Below are positions 9,595-17,654 of a stretch of DNA of 64,000 nucleotides, one piece after another. A model generated the notes under the pieces. The model did no database searches and had not been told where the DNA came from. It worked only from the letters and a program-made list of their open reading frames with translations. The DNA comes from Mycobacteriaceae bacterium (lineage in GTDB: Bacteria > Actinomycetota > Actinomycetes > Mycobacteriales > Mycobacteriaceae), in contig JAIEPH010000026.1 of assembly GCA_019749805.1 (NCBI GenBank), positions 124,001-188,000 of the forward strand, written 5' to 3'. Position 1 is the first letter of the stretch, and every line of letters starts with the position of its first letter. The translations under genes were made by a program, and so were the position numbers.

Positions 9595-11041
9595 CGTCGC
9601 GGGTTGCGGTCAGCGCTTCGAGGAACGACTGTGCCCACAGGTCGACGTCGTGTACGAGCACCTGGCGACGCAGGGCTCTCATCCGACGCCTGCCCTCCTC
9701 AGGTGTCTGGTTCAACGCCGCTTCGATGGCGTCCTTGACACCTTCGAGGTGATGCGGATTCGTCTGGTAGGCCTGGCGTAATTCGGCTGCGGCGCCGGTG
9801 AATTCGCTGAGGACCAAGGCGCCGCCGAGGTCACTGCGGCAAGCGACGTACTCCTTTGCGACGAGGTTCATACCGTCGCGAAGCGGCGTCACGAGCATGA
9901 CGTCGGCCGCGACGAAAAAGGCGATCAACTCGTCGCGAGGTATCGGCCGGTGCAGGTAGTGCACGATCGGATGTCCGACCTCGGCGTGTTCACCGTTGAT
10001 GTGGCCGACCTGACGTTCGATGCTCTCGCGCATCGCGATGTAGCTCTCGACGCGCTCCCGGCTCGGAGTCGCGAGCTGAACCAACACGGTGTCCTCACGA
10101 TTCGCGCGGCCCTCGTCGAGCAACTCCGAGAACGCCTTGAGCCGGACGTCGATGCCCTTCGTGTAATCGAGCCGGTCCACGCCGAGCAGAATCTTTCGCG
10201 GATCGCCGAGCTCGCGGCGAATCTCCTTGGCCCGCTGACGGATCGGGCGTGTCCGCGCCTGCTGATCGAGAGCCGTCGAATCGATGGAGATCGGAAACGC
10301 ACCGACTTTGACGGTGCGCGAGCCGACTTCGATCTCGCCGAACCTGGAACGCACGCCGATGTTCGCGCGCGAGGTGTTGGCGCCCACGAGCCGACGAGCC
10401 AGGATCAGGAAGTTCTGCGCGCCACCGGGCAGATGAAAGCCCACGAGATCAGAGCCGAGCAGCCCCTCGATTATCTCGGTGCGCCAAGGCATCTGCATGA
10501 ACAGCTCGACCGGCGGGAACGGGATGTGCAGAAAGAAACCGATGGTCAGGTCGGGCCGCAGCTCCCGCAGCATCTTCGGAACGAGCTGCAGCTGATAGTC
10601 CTGGATCCACACCGTGGCACCGTTGGCCGCCGTTTTCGCCGTCGCCTCCGCGAACCGGCGGTTGACGTCGACGTACCGGTCCCACCATTCGCGGTGGTAG
10701 ATCGGCTTGACGATGACGTCGTGATACAGGGGCCACAGCGCCGCATTCGAGAAGCCCTCGTAGTACTCGGCGATGTCCTCGGCGGACAAGCTGACCGGAC
10801 AGAGCAGCATGTCGTCCTGCTCGATCGTCTCGTCACCGGCGTCGGGTACGCCAGGCCAACCGATCCAGGCACCCCGACGGCGACGCAGAAGTGGCTCCAG
10901 AGCTGTCACGAGGCCGCCTGGGGCTCGTTTCCACGTCGTGGTGCCGTCCGGCAGCCGTTCCATGTCTATGGGCAGCCGGTTGGCCACCACGACGAAGTCG
11001 GAATCTCCGGAGCTGACCTTCCGGTCACCCTCCCGACTCAC
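9581..11041 (-). CDS. otsA: Trehalose-6-phosphate synthase OtsA
   Basis: 486-residue GT20 glycosyltransferase that joins glucose from a nucleotide-sugar donor to glucose-6-phosphate, making trehalose-6-phosphate in the cytoplasm. Diagnostic segments in order are VANRLPI at the N-terminus, [11 protein letters not shown] (donor loop), [13 protein letters not shown] (catalytic-site Asp region), [12 protein letters not shown] (His), [11 protein letters not shown] (Arg and Lys that bind phosphates) and [13 protein letters not shown] (Asp near the donor ribose). GTG start sits immediately after the stop of the 54-residue gene upstream. Position beside mce4 matches Rv3490. Confidence 0.95.
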   Translation of the reverse strand: MSREGDRKVSSGDSDFVVVANRLPIDMERLPDGTTTWKRAPGGLVTALEPLLRRRRGAWIGWPGVPDAGDETIEQDDMLLCPVSLSAEDIAEYYEGFSNAALWPLYHDVIVKPIYHREWWDRYVDVNRRFAEATAKTAANGATVWIQDYQLQLVPKMLRELRPDLTIGFFLHIPFPPVELFMQMPWRTEIIEGLLGSDLVGFHLPGGAQNFLILARRLVGANTSRANIGVRSRFGEIEVGSRTVKVGAFPISIDSTALDQQARTRPIRQRAKEIRRELGDPRKILLGVDRLDYTKGIDVRLKAFSELLDEGRANREDTVLVQLATPSRERVESYIAMRESIERQVGHINGEHAEVGHPIVHYLHRPIPRDELIAFFVAADVMLVTPLRDGMNLVAKEYVACRSDLGGALVLSEFTGAAAELRQAYQTNPHHLEGVKDAIEAALNQTPEEGRRRMRALRRQVLVHDVDLWAQSFLEALTATRDAKSE

Positions 11042-11206
11042 TTACGCCTCGAGTTTCGAGGGTCCAATGCCGAGCATCGACAGGAAAATCCGGCACTCGT
11101 CGGCGTCGTTCGCATATGCGGCCACGACGCGCCTGGCCTGGCGCGCAGTGCTGTCGGCAAGCGGTTCGACGTCGCCGAGTTCGGCGGGATCAGATTTCGC
11201 AGGCAT
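11042..11206 (-). CDS. Small hypothetical protein upstream of otsA (Rv3489-like position)
   Basis: A 54-residue frame starting MPAKSDPAELGDVEPL and ending IGPSKLEA whose TAA stop is directly followed by the otsA GTG, so the two are almost certainly cotranscribed. The composition is acidic and alanine-rich with one cysteine (DECRIFLSMLGIG). Its place corresponds to Rv3489, a small unknown gene next to otsA in M. tuberculosis. No function is known to me. The tight coupling suggests it accompanies OtsA. It is below the size usually called automatically. Confidence 0.65.
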   Translation of the reverse strand: MPAKSDPAELGDVEPLADSTARQARRVVAAYANDADECRIFLSMLGIGPSKLEA

Positions 11207-11258
11207 ATGACAACTCTAGGGGACGGTGTCATAGCCCCTGTTCGGAGGCTTCCGAAGG

Positions 11259-11630
11259 CTAGTTCGTCACCGTCGGGCTGTGGCCGACGATCGGCGCAGG
11301 CGGCGGGGTCACTGTCATGGCCTGCTGTTCTTCGGCAAGGCCGATGCACTGACCCGAGTTGTGTCCGGCACAGGGGATGCCCATGACCGTAGGAACGTCG
11401 GGGTTGCCCGGCAACGTCGTGTACGGCGAGGAGCCCGAGTTGGGAACCGTGTGGGGGACGCAGACGCCGGTGAACTGGTCGGCCTCTTCACCGCCGTTGC
11501 ACGGCTGTGCAACGGGGGCGAGTTCGGTGGCCGGTACCGCGAGTACGGAGATTGCGGGGGCCGCGGCAACTGCGACCGCAAAGCCACCGGCAAGGATCAG
11601 TCGTCGAGCTGAGAGCTGGAAGGTCGCCAT
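11259..11630 (-). CDS. Small secreted four-cysteine protein (copy A)
   Basis: 123-residue predicted secreted protein. After a Sec-type signal peptide (hydrophobic run near residues 9-32) come two modules: CNGGEEADQFTGVC, then a linker PNSGSSPYTTLPGNPDVP, then GIPCAGHNSGQCIGLAEEQQ, and the C-terminal motif GHSPTVTN. ATG 11630 is preferred over GTG 11636 because GAAAG lies at a suitable distance. Its paralogue is the next gene upstream, a broken third copy follows, and related proteins lie at 15308 and 33979. I do not recognise a function. The paired cysteines suggest disulfides in the envelope. Confidence 0.8.
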   Translation of the reverse strand: MATFQLSARRLILAGGFAVAVAAAPAISVLAVPATELAPVAQPCNGGEEADQFTGVCVPHTVPNSGSSPYTTLPGNPDVPTVMGIPCAGHNSGQCIGLAEEQQAMTVTPPPAPIVGHSPTVTN

Positions 11631-11741
11631 CGTCACGCTTTCTCTAGTTAGACCGTGTCGTCGGCAAGATTCTATGGAAGTTGCCGACTTCCTGCACAGC
11701 TTCCGTGAGTTGGCTGATTACGAGCCAATACCAAGCCGGGG

Positions 11742-12101
11742 CTAGGTCACCGTAGGGCTGGAGCTGATTGTCGAACGCGGCGTGACATTCGGGATGAGCG
11801 CTTGATCCTCGGCCAGACCGATGCACTGACCCGAGTTGTGCCCGATGCACGGAATGCCGTCGATCTCCGGCACATCCGGGTTGGCCGCGGTCGTGGTGTA
11901 CGGGGATCCGGCGTTGGGCACCATGAATGGAACGCAGGTGGTCGTGAACTGGTCGGGTTCCTCACCACCCGTGCATTGCGCCACCGGTATTCCGGGCTCG
12001 GGCATCGAGTACGCGGCGACGGCGGGCGCGGCTGCCGCCGCGACGACGACGAAGGCGCCGATCAGAAGGTGACGCCGGATCGCGAATGAGGAAGAGGCCA
12101 T
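11742..12101 (-). CDS. Small secreted four-cysteine protein (copy B)
   Basis: 119-residue paralogue of the gene at 11259-11630. It has a signal peptide (hydrophobic residues about 12-32), CTGGEEPDQFTTTC, linker PNAGSPYTTTAANPDVPEI, then GIPCIGHNSGQCIGLAEDQ and the ending SSSPTVT. The DNA coding for the GHNSGQC motif is almost identical to that of copy A, pointing to tandem duplication. Function unknown. Confidence 0.8.
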   Translation of the reverse strand: MASSSFAIRRHLLIGAFVVVAAAAAPAVAAYSMPEPGIPVAQCTGGEEPDQFTTTCVPFMVPNAGSPYTTTAANPDVPEIDGIPCIGHNSGQCIGLAEDQALIPNVTPRSTISSSPTVT

Positions 12102-12161
12102 TCCGAGAGTCTAGTGATCGCGCCGTCATTCTGTGGATCTTCTGAGGCAGCGCCCGCGCGG

Positions 12162-12280
12162 TCAGGGGCTGGAGCTCACGCTGGTGTGCGGCTGAACCAG
12201 GGGAGTCTGGGCCTGCTGCGCTTCCGCGAGTCCGATGCACTGACCCGAATTGTGGCACCGCAGGGGATTCCGTCGATCGC
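12162..12280 (-). pseudogene. Broken third copy of the four-cysteine secreted protein gene
   Basis: Read leftwards, the DNA encodes AIDGIPC in one frame and then HNSGQCIGLAEAQQ...TSVSSSP followed by a stop in another. Compared with copy B one base is missing between the IPC and HNSGQC codons. The signal peptide and first cysteine pair are absent upstream, so this is a truncated, frameshifted remnant. The 285 bases from 12281 to the crotonase gene hold nothing else I recognise apart from its ribosome-binding region. Confidence 0.7.
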
Positions 12281-12565
12281 GGGGCGCATTGTGAGTCGTG
12301 ATGCGGTGATCCGCTGGGCGGCCAGCTCTCGCACTTCTAATTTGCTGTACGGGTGCGAAGCGCCGATGACGTCAGCCTGTGCCCCGCGTCGGGTGGCTCA
12401 AGTCAATTCGTAAACAAGGGAATAGCGAGGTGGGCGCATTTTCTGCAAGTTGGCACCCATCAGACTGTGCATTCGCTGCGCGATGGCTGTGGCACCGCTG
12501 AGCGACCGCTTGACGAAGCACCGTAATGTGCAAGCTGTCCAATTACACGAACGAGGTGGTCGGCT

Positions 12566-13489
12566 GTGGCTAGCCCTGATGTGACACGTGCGGAACCGAC
12601 CGGACAACAGGTCACCTACGAGACTCTGGACGAGGGGCGTATTGCGCGCATCTGGCTCAACCGGCCCGAAGCGCAGAACGCCCAGTCACGAACTCTGCTG
12701 GTGCAGCTGGACGAAGCCTTTGGCCGTGCGGAGGCGGATGACGAGGTCCGGGTGGTGATTCTCGCCGCCCGCGGCAAGAACTTCTCTGCCGGACACGATC
12801 TCGGCTCGGAGGAGGCGATGCTGGAGCGCAAGCCCGGCCCCGGCCAGCATCCGACGTTCTCGATCAACGGAGCCACGAGGCACGCCGTTGCCGAGAAGAC
12901 GTATCTGCAGGAGTGGCACTACTTCTTCGAGAACACCCGCCGCTGGCGCGATTTGCGCAAGATCACCATCGCGCAGGTGCAGGGCAACGCGATCTCGGCC
13001 GCCCTGATGCTGATCTGGGCGTGCGACCTGATCGTCGCCGCCGACGACGCGAAGTTCAGCGACGTCGTCGCCGTCAGGATGGGCATGCCGGGAGTGGAGT
13101 ACTACGCGCACCCATGGGAATTCGGCGCGCGTAAGGCGAAAGAGCTTCTGCTGACCGGTGATTCGATCGACGCCGAAGAGGCTTACCGGCTGGGCATGGT
13201 GTCGAAGGTCTTCCCGCGCTCCGAGCTCGAGGACAAGACGCTTGATTTCGCGAGGCGCATCGCCGAGCGACCCACGATGGCGGCACTGTTGGTCAAGGAT
13301 TCGGTCAATGCCGCGGCCGACGCGATGGGCTTCACCGAGGCGCTTCGGCATGCGTTCCACATCCACGAACTCGGGCACGCCCACTGGGCGGCCGCCAACG
13401 AGAACCGCTACCCGGTCGGACTGCCGCCAGACGTACCGGACTGGCGAACGTTGGGAGCGCCCAAGCCTGCGCGCTATGACGAGCCGTGA
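12566..13489 (+). CDS. Crotonase/enoyl-CoA hydratase-like protein with atypical active site
   Basis: 307-residue crotonase-fold protein. N-terminal IARIWLNRPEAQNAQS and the oxyanion-hole segment GKNFSAGHDLGSEEAM are typical of the family. However the usual GGGxEL segment that carries the first catalytic glutamate reads ISAALMLIWACD, and the usual PE of the second reads DVVAVRMGMPGVEYYAHPWEFG, so neither canonical glutamate is in place. It may catalyse another crotonase reaction. GTG start follows ACGAGGTGG. A KstR-type operator and an SDR gene follow within 50 bases. Confidence 0.8.
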   Translation: MASPDVTRAEPTGQQVTYETLDEGRIARIWLNRPEAQNAQSRTLLVQLDEAFGRAEADDEVRVVILAARGKNFSAGHDLGSEEAMLERKPGPGQHPTFSINGATRHAVAEKTYLQEWHYFFENTRRWRDLRKITIAQVQGNAISAALMLIWACDLIVAADDAKFSDVVAVRMGMPGVEYYAHPWEFGARKAKELLLTGDSIDAEEAYRLGMVSKVFPRSELEDKTLDFARRIAERPTMAALLVKDSVNAAADAMGFTEALRHAFHIHELGHAHWAAANENRYPVGLPPDVPDWRTLGAPKPARYDEP

Positions 13490-13494
13490 CGTAT

Positions 13495-13514
13495 AACTAG
13501 AACCTGTTCTAGTT
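13495..13514. promoter_or_regulatory. KstR-type operator (palindrome) upstream of the SDR gene
   Basis: The core TAGAACCTGTTCTA (13498-13511) fits the KstR consensus TnnAACnnGTTnnA and is extended by three more paired bases on each side. It lies in the 45-base gap between the crotonase gene and the SDR gene, 21 bases before the SDR start codon, where a repressor would block transcription. KstR is the TetR-family repressor of cholesterol catabolism in mycobacteria. Binding is inferred from sequence. Confidence 0.75.
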
Positions 13515-13534
13515 GTCGGACGAAGGGGTCTGCA

Positions 13535-14371
13535 GTGCAACTGTCATTGACGGGGCAAACGGTTCTGGTCACCGGTGGTGGCAGTGGCATCGGCAAAGCG
13601 TGCGCGGCCGCGGTGGTCGCGTCCGGCGGAAATGCGATGCTCGTCGGACGCAACGCAGACAGGCTTTCGGCCGCGGCTGACGAGATCAAGGCTCTGGGCG
13701 GACCCGGTGAGGTGCTGTATGAGCCCGCCGACGTCACCAACGAGGACGAGGTCGCCCGCGTCGTGGAGGCGACGACCGCATGGTCCGGCCGGTTGCAGGG
13801 TGTCGTGCACTGCGCCGGTGGCAGCGAGACGATCGGGCCGATCACGCAGATCGATTCCGAGGCGTGGCGACGCACCGTCGACCTGAACATCAACGGCACC
13901 ATGTACGTGCTCAAGCACGCCGCGCGGGAGATGGTTCGCGGCGGCGGCGGATCCTTCATCGGTATCTCGTCGATCGCTGCGAGCAACACCCACCGGTGGT
14001 TCGGCGCCTACGGGGTCTCGAAGGCGGGCATCGACCACATGATGCAACTGGCGGCTGACGAGCTCGGCGCGTCCTGGGTACGGGTGAACTGCATCCGGCC
14101 GGGCCTCATCCGCACCGAACTCGTTGCGCCGGTTCTTGATTCGGCCGAGCTGAGCGCAGACTACGCGAGTATCACACCACTGCCCCGGCCGGGTGAAGTC
14201 GAAGACATCGCGAACTGTGCGGTGTTCCTGCTGAGCGACGCCGCGAGTTACGTCACCGGCCAGGTGATCAACGTCGACGGCGGGGTACTGGTGCGCCGTG
14301 GGCCCGACTACTCGGCGATGCTCGAGCCGCTCTTCGGGGCGGACGGGTTGCGCGGAGTCGTCTCCAGGTAG
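13535..14371 (+). CDS. Short-chain dehydrogenase/reductase, probable steroid or acyl-CoA oxidoreductase
   Basis: 278-residue classical SDR. Cofactor loop TGGGSGIGKA lies near residues 10-19, HCAGG at about 88-92, and the catalytic Ser (ISSIA) and YGVSK (Tyr and Lys) at about 145-162. The C-terminus ends with VTGQVINVDGG plus a short tail. GTG start with AAGGGG seven bases upstream. The KstR-type operator in front suggests it acts in sterol degradation, but the substrate cannot be told from sequence. Confidence 0.85.
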   Translation: MQLSLTGQTVLVTGGGSGIGKACAAAVVASGGNAMLVGRNADRLSAAADEIKALGGPGEVLYEPADVTNEDEVARVVEATTAWSGRLQGVVHCAGGSETIGPITQIDSEAWRRTVDLNINGTMYVLKHAAREMVRGGGGSFIGISSIAASNTHRWFGAYGVSKAGIDHMMQLAADELGASWVRVNCIRPGLIRTELVAPVLDSAELSADYASITPLPRPGEVEDIANCAVFLLSDAASYVTGQVINVDGGVLVRRGPDYSAMLEPLFGADGLRGVVSR

Positions 14372-14559
14372 TACGGAGGCGTCTGGCTGATCGCCGATGC
14401 CGAGGCGCGGCCGAGGTCGACACGGAACCGGCCGCCCACAATCAGTGGAACCCTCAAATTGACCAAGAAGCCAATATCAGATGCTTTAGGCGCCTACTCT
14501 CGGATCCATGATCTTGATGCGGTGTTGTTGGCAAAACTTGGTTAGGAGATAGCGAGCCG

Positions 14560-15252
14560 ATGAACAACCACCAAGCAGGGACAACGGCGGGACTGGTCGC
14601 CGTCGCTGTGATCTTCGGGCTCGTTGGCTGTGGTTCCGGCAGCGACACGGCAACTACGACGACGACGTCGACTTCCACGTCGACCGAGACCGGTACCGCC
14701 GCCGCACCAAGCCCCCAGGCGGGCGCCGATGAGACGATCAATGCTTACATCACGGACAACGGGATTGCCGAAACGCCGATCAAACCAGGCGAGACGGGAA
14801 CCCCGACAATCGATTTCCCGATCCCGCCCCAATGGAGCGACGCCGGCGAAATGACGCCGGACTGGGCTTACGGTGCCATCGTCTACGACAACCCGACAGA
14901 TCCCAATGACCCGCCCGATATGTACGCGATTGCCTCCAAGCTCACCGGCGACGTCGACGCGGAGAAAATCTTCGAGTATGCCCCGGAGCAGTTGCAGGGG
15001 ATGTCCGAATTCAAGCCGCTGGCAGAGCCGAAGAGGAGCACGTTGAGTGGCTTTGACGCCATCGAGTTCGCCGGTACCTATGTGCAGGACGGTAAGACGC
15101 GATTCGTCGCCCAGAAGACGGTCGTCGTGCCGGCAGCGGATGGTCTATTCGTCCTGCAGTTGAACGGCGAGAGCCTCGGAGACGAACAGAACGTGGTGCT
15201 CGATGCCACCAAAGTGATCGATGAACAGACGACGATCACCCCATCGTCATGA
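14560..15252 (+). CDS. LpqN/LpqT-family lipoprotein
   Basis: 230-residue lipoprotein with a hydrophobic signal and lipobox LVGC (Cys about residue 24), then a threonine/serine-rich linker (about residues 30-48) and a globular domain beginning near PTIDFPIPPQWSDAG. That domain matches what I know of the mycobacterial LpqN/LpqT family of surface lipoproteins, whose molecular role is unclear. AGGAG lies about 15 bases before the ATG. Followed by another secreted protein gene after 55 bases. Confidence 0.75.
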   Translation: MNNHQAGTTAGLVAVAVIFGLVGCGSGSDTATTTTTSTSTSTETGTAAAPSPQAGADETINAYITDNGIAETPIKPGETGTPTIDFPIPPQWSDAGEMTPDWAYGAIVYDNPTDPNDPPDMYAIASKLTGDVDAEKIFEYAPEQLQGMSEFKPLAEPKRSTLSGFDAIEFAGTYVQDGKTRFVAQKTVVVPAADGLFVLQLNGESLGDEQNVVLDATKVIDEQTTITPSS

Positions 15253-15307
15253 CAGCTCGCACCAACCGAGACCCACGTGCCCTGCTTACCGACGGAGAAG
15301 CATCGAT

Positions 15308-15622
15308 ATGAGAATCCGAATCACGGCTCCAGGCTTCCTACTGGCTTCGGTGTGCAGCGCCGTGCTGATGTCATCCCCCCTGGTGACCGCGCCGGCGGCG
15401 CACGCGCAGTGTACGGCCGGCGAGGTGTTGGACCAGCGCACCGGGGTGTGCTGGTCGCAGTCCCAGACCACTCTCGGGGTGTCGGGCACCGGCGGTTGGT
15501 GTAAGCCCGGCAGGATCGGGTTGTGCATGGCGGCCTGGCAGAACTCGCAGGTTCCTGGCGCAGCGCTGCAGCCCGCTCCCCCCGGAGGGCCCGCGCCACG
15601 CACCACGTGGCCTCGCGGCTGA
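15308..15622 (+). CDS. Small secreted four-cysteine protein (divergent copy D)
   Basis: 104-residue secreted protein with a clear signal peptide ending AAHAQ, then CTAGEVLDQRTGVC and, further on, GGWCKPGRIGLCMAAWQNSQ, and a proline-rich tail. The first block aligns with CNGGEEADQFTGVC of copy A, and the second has the same spacing idea as GIPCAGHNSGQCIGLAEEQ, so I place it in the same family. It lacks the C-terminal SPTVT motif. Function unknown. Confidence 0.75.
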   Translation: MRIRITAPGFLLASVCSAVLMSSPLVTAPAAHAQCTAGEVLDQRTGVCWSQSQTTLGVSGTGGWCKPGRIGLCMAAWQNSQVPGAALQPAPPGGPAPRTTWPRG

Positions 15623-15639
15623 CACCCCACTGAAGCGGG

Positions 15640-16500
15640 TCAAAGCGCCGATCGAAACGAACCACCACCGTCTGCAGCGCCGGCTTCCCACGAGGCCACC
15701 TTGCCGAGCGCGGACCAATCGAGATGAGCGCCGCCATTGGCGAGCAAGGTGAGGAAGCGGTCGCGGATCAGGCTCGCCACCGGCAGCGGCACCTGTAGCG
15801 CCTCGCCCGCGGCGAGGACGAGGCGCACATCCTTGAGGCCGAGCGATGCGGTGAATCCGGCCGGCTCGAACTCCTCGCGGGCCAGCAAGCCGCCGTAAGT
15901 CTTGTAGACCGGCGCATCGAAAAGCGTCGACGTCAGCACCTCGAGGTAGTTCTGCTTATCGACGCAGGCCTTTTGAACCAGTGCCATGGACTCAGCGAGC
16001 GACTCGATGACGGACGCGATGAGGAAATTTCCGCTCAGCTTGACGAGGTTCGCCGCCTTCGGCTGTTCCGCCACGACGAACGTCCGCTGACCGATCGCAT
16101 CGAATACCGGCGAAAGTGCTTGCACCGCAGCGGGTTCACCGGCAGCCACCACGAAGAGCCTGGCCGCTTCCGCCGCTTCCGGACGCCCGAACACCGGCGC
16201 CGCCACGAACCGATGCCCCGCCCCGGCATGCGCGTCCGTCAGCTGTTCCGCCAGCGCGAGGCTGATCGTGCTCGACGAGACATGAGTGGCGCCGGCCGGA
16301 AGCGATGCGAGAATGCCTTCGTCGCCGAATGTGACCGTCTCCACCGCATCGTCGTTGGCCAGCATCGTGATCACGACGTCGCCCCCGCACGCCTCGGCCA
16401 CGGTCCGCGCCTCGCCGGCGCCTTTCTCGACCAAAGCGGCGACCTTGCCCGGTGAGCGGTTGTACGCCGTCACCTCATGCCCGGCCGCCAGCAGGCGCCT
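15640..16500 (-). pseudogene. 5'-truncated NAD-binding 3-hydroxyisobutyrate dehydrogenase-like gene
   Basis: The frame matches the 6-phosphogluconate/3-hydroxyisobutyrate dehydrogenase family from LLAAGHEVTAYNRSPGKV onward, including the lysine-containing VKLSGNFLIAS segment of the active site and the C-terminal dimer helices. What is missing is the first beta strand and the GxGxMG loop that binds the cofactor. In its place, upstream DNA is the end of the XdhC gene. No start codon exists that would restore the loop, so this is probably a broken gene after a small deletion. A sequencing or assembly error is the alternative. Confidence 0.65.
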
Positions 16501-16511
16501 ACGGCCGCACC

Positions 16512-17633
16512 TCACCGGTCGTGGTGGATTCGTCCATCCGTATCCGCGAGCGGCAGACCCCCGCCGCCCCACCGTCGCGCGATGATCTCCGCGGCGATCG
16601 ATACCGCCGTCTCCTCCGGTGTGCGCGCACCCAGATCGAGGCCGATCGGGCTCGACAGCTTGCCGAACTCCACATCCGAGATGCCGGCCTCGCGCAGGCG
16701 GGCGATCCGATCGTCGTGGGTGCGGCGCGAGCCCATCACGCCGATAAAGCCGACCTGCGGCAGCCGCAGCGCGACGTCTAGGACCGGAACGTCGAACTTG
16801 GCGTCATGGGTGAGCACGCAGATCGCGGTGCGGTCATCGATCAAGTCATTGTCTGCCTGTCCGGCGAGATAGCGCTCCGGCCAGTCGACGACGACCTCGT
16901 CGGCACCCGGGAACCGCGCCGGTGTCGCGAACACCGGCCGCGCATCGCACACCGTCACCCGATAACCCAGGAACGAAGCCTGCGTGACAAGCGCCGACGC
17001 GAAGTCGGTCGCACCGAATATCAGCATCCGGGGACGCGGGGCATGGCTGGCGACGAACACCTCCATACCGGACTCCTGCCGCTGACCGTCGGCGCCGTAG
17101 GACAGCACCGCCGACCGCCCGGCCGCCAGCAAACCCCGCGCGTCGTCGATGATCGCGGCGTCGGCCCGATGCGATCCCAGCGAGCCGTCGACCCCATGCT
17201 GTCCCACGACGATCCTGCGCCCCACCCGCTGTCGGTCCGGGTGGGCGATAACCGTGGCGACGGCGGTTGGGCGATGGGCGGCGATGTCGTCGGCAATCGT
17301 CTCCAATTGCGGGAAGGTGCTGCGCGATACCGGCTCGACGAAGATGTCAACGATCCCCCCGCAGGTCAGCCCGACCGTGAACGCGTCATCGTCGCTCACG
17401 CCGTAGCGCTGCAACCGGGCCTGCCCGGACGCGACGACGTCGTTGGCCATTTCGTAGACCGCCGCCTCGACGCACCCCCCGGACACCGAGCCCGCCACCG
17501 TCCCGTCGGGTGCGACGAGCATCGTCGCTCCGGGCTGCCGCGGCGCCGACCGGATCGTCCGAACGACGGTGGCGACGCCCGCCGTGCCACCGGTCCGCCA
17601 TACCGATAGCAAATCGTCGAGGATGTCGCGCAC
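16512..17633 (-). CDS. XdhC/CoxI-family protein
   Basis: 373-residue XdhC-family protein, a group linked to insertion of the sulfurated molybdenum cofactor into xanthine-dehydrogenase-type enzymes. N-terminal XdhC/CoxI domain has VATVVRTIRSAPRQPGATM and GSVSGGCVEAAV, and the C-terminal NAD-binding-like domain runs from PRMLIFGATDFASALV through GFIGVMGSRRTHDDR to the typical end AAEIIARRWGG. No molybdenum hydroxylase subunits are visible nearby. The broken dehydrogenase follows about 12 bases downstream. Confidence 0.85.
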   Translation of the reverse strand: MRDILDDLLSVWRTGGTAGVATVVRTIRSAPRQPGATMLVAPDGTVAGSVSGGCVEAAVYEMANDVVASGQARLQRYGVSDDDAFTVGLTCGGIVDIFVEPVSRSTFPQLETIADDIAAHRPTAVATVIAHPDRQRVGRRIVVGQHGVDGSLGSHRADAAIIDDARGLLAAGRSAVLSYGADGQRQESGMEVFVASHAPRPRMLIFGATDFASALVTQASFLGYRVTVCDARPVFATPARFPGADEVVVDWPERYLAGQADNDLIDDRTAICVLTHDAKFDVPVLDVALRLPQVGFIGVMGSRRTHDDRIARLREAGISDVEFGKLSSPIGLDLGARTPEETAVSIAAEIIARRWGGGGLPLADTDGRIHHDR

Positions 17634-17654
17634 GGTCGAAGTGTAAGCCCGACA

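Noticed and set aside
9950..11386. Long open frame of 478 codons on the plus strand
   Set aside because: It is antisense to otsA, which has every catalytic motif of its family. High GC makes long antisense frames common.
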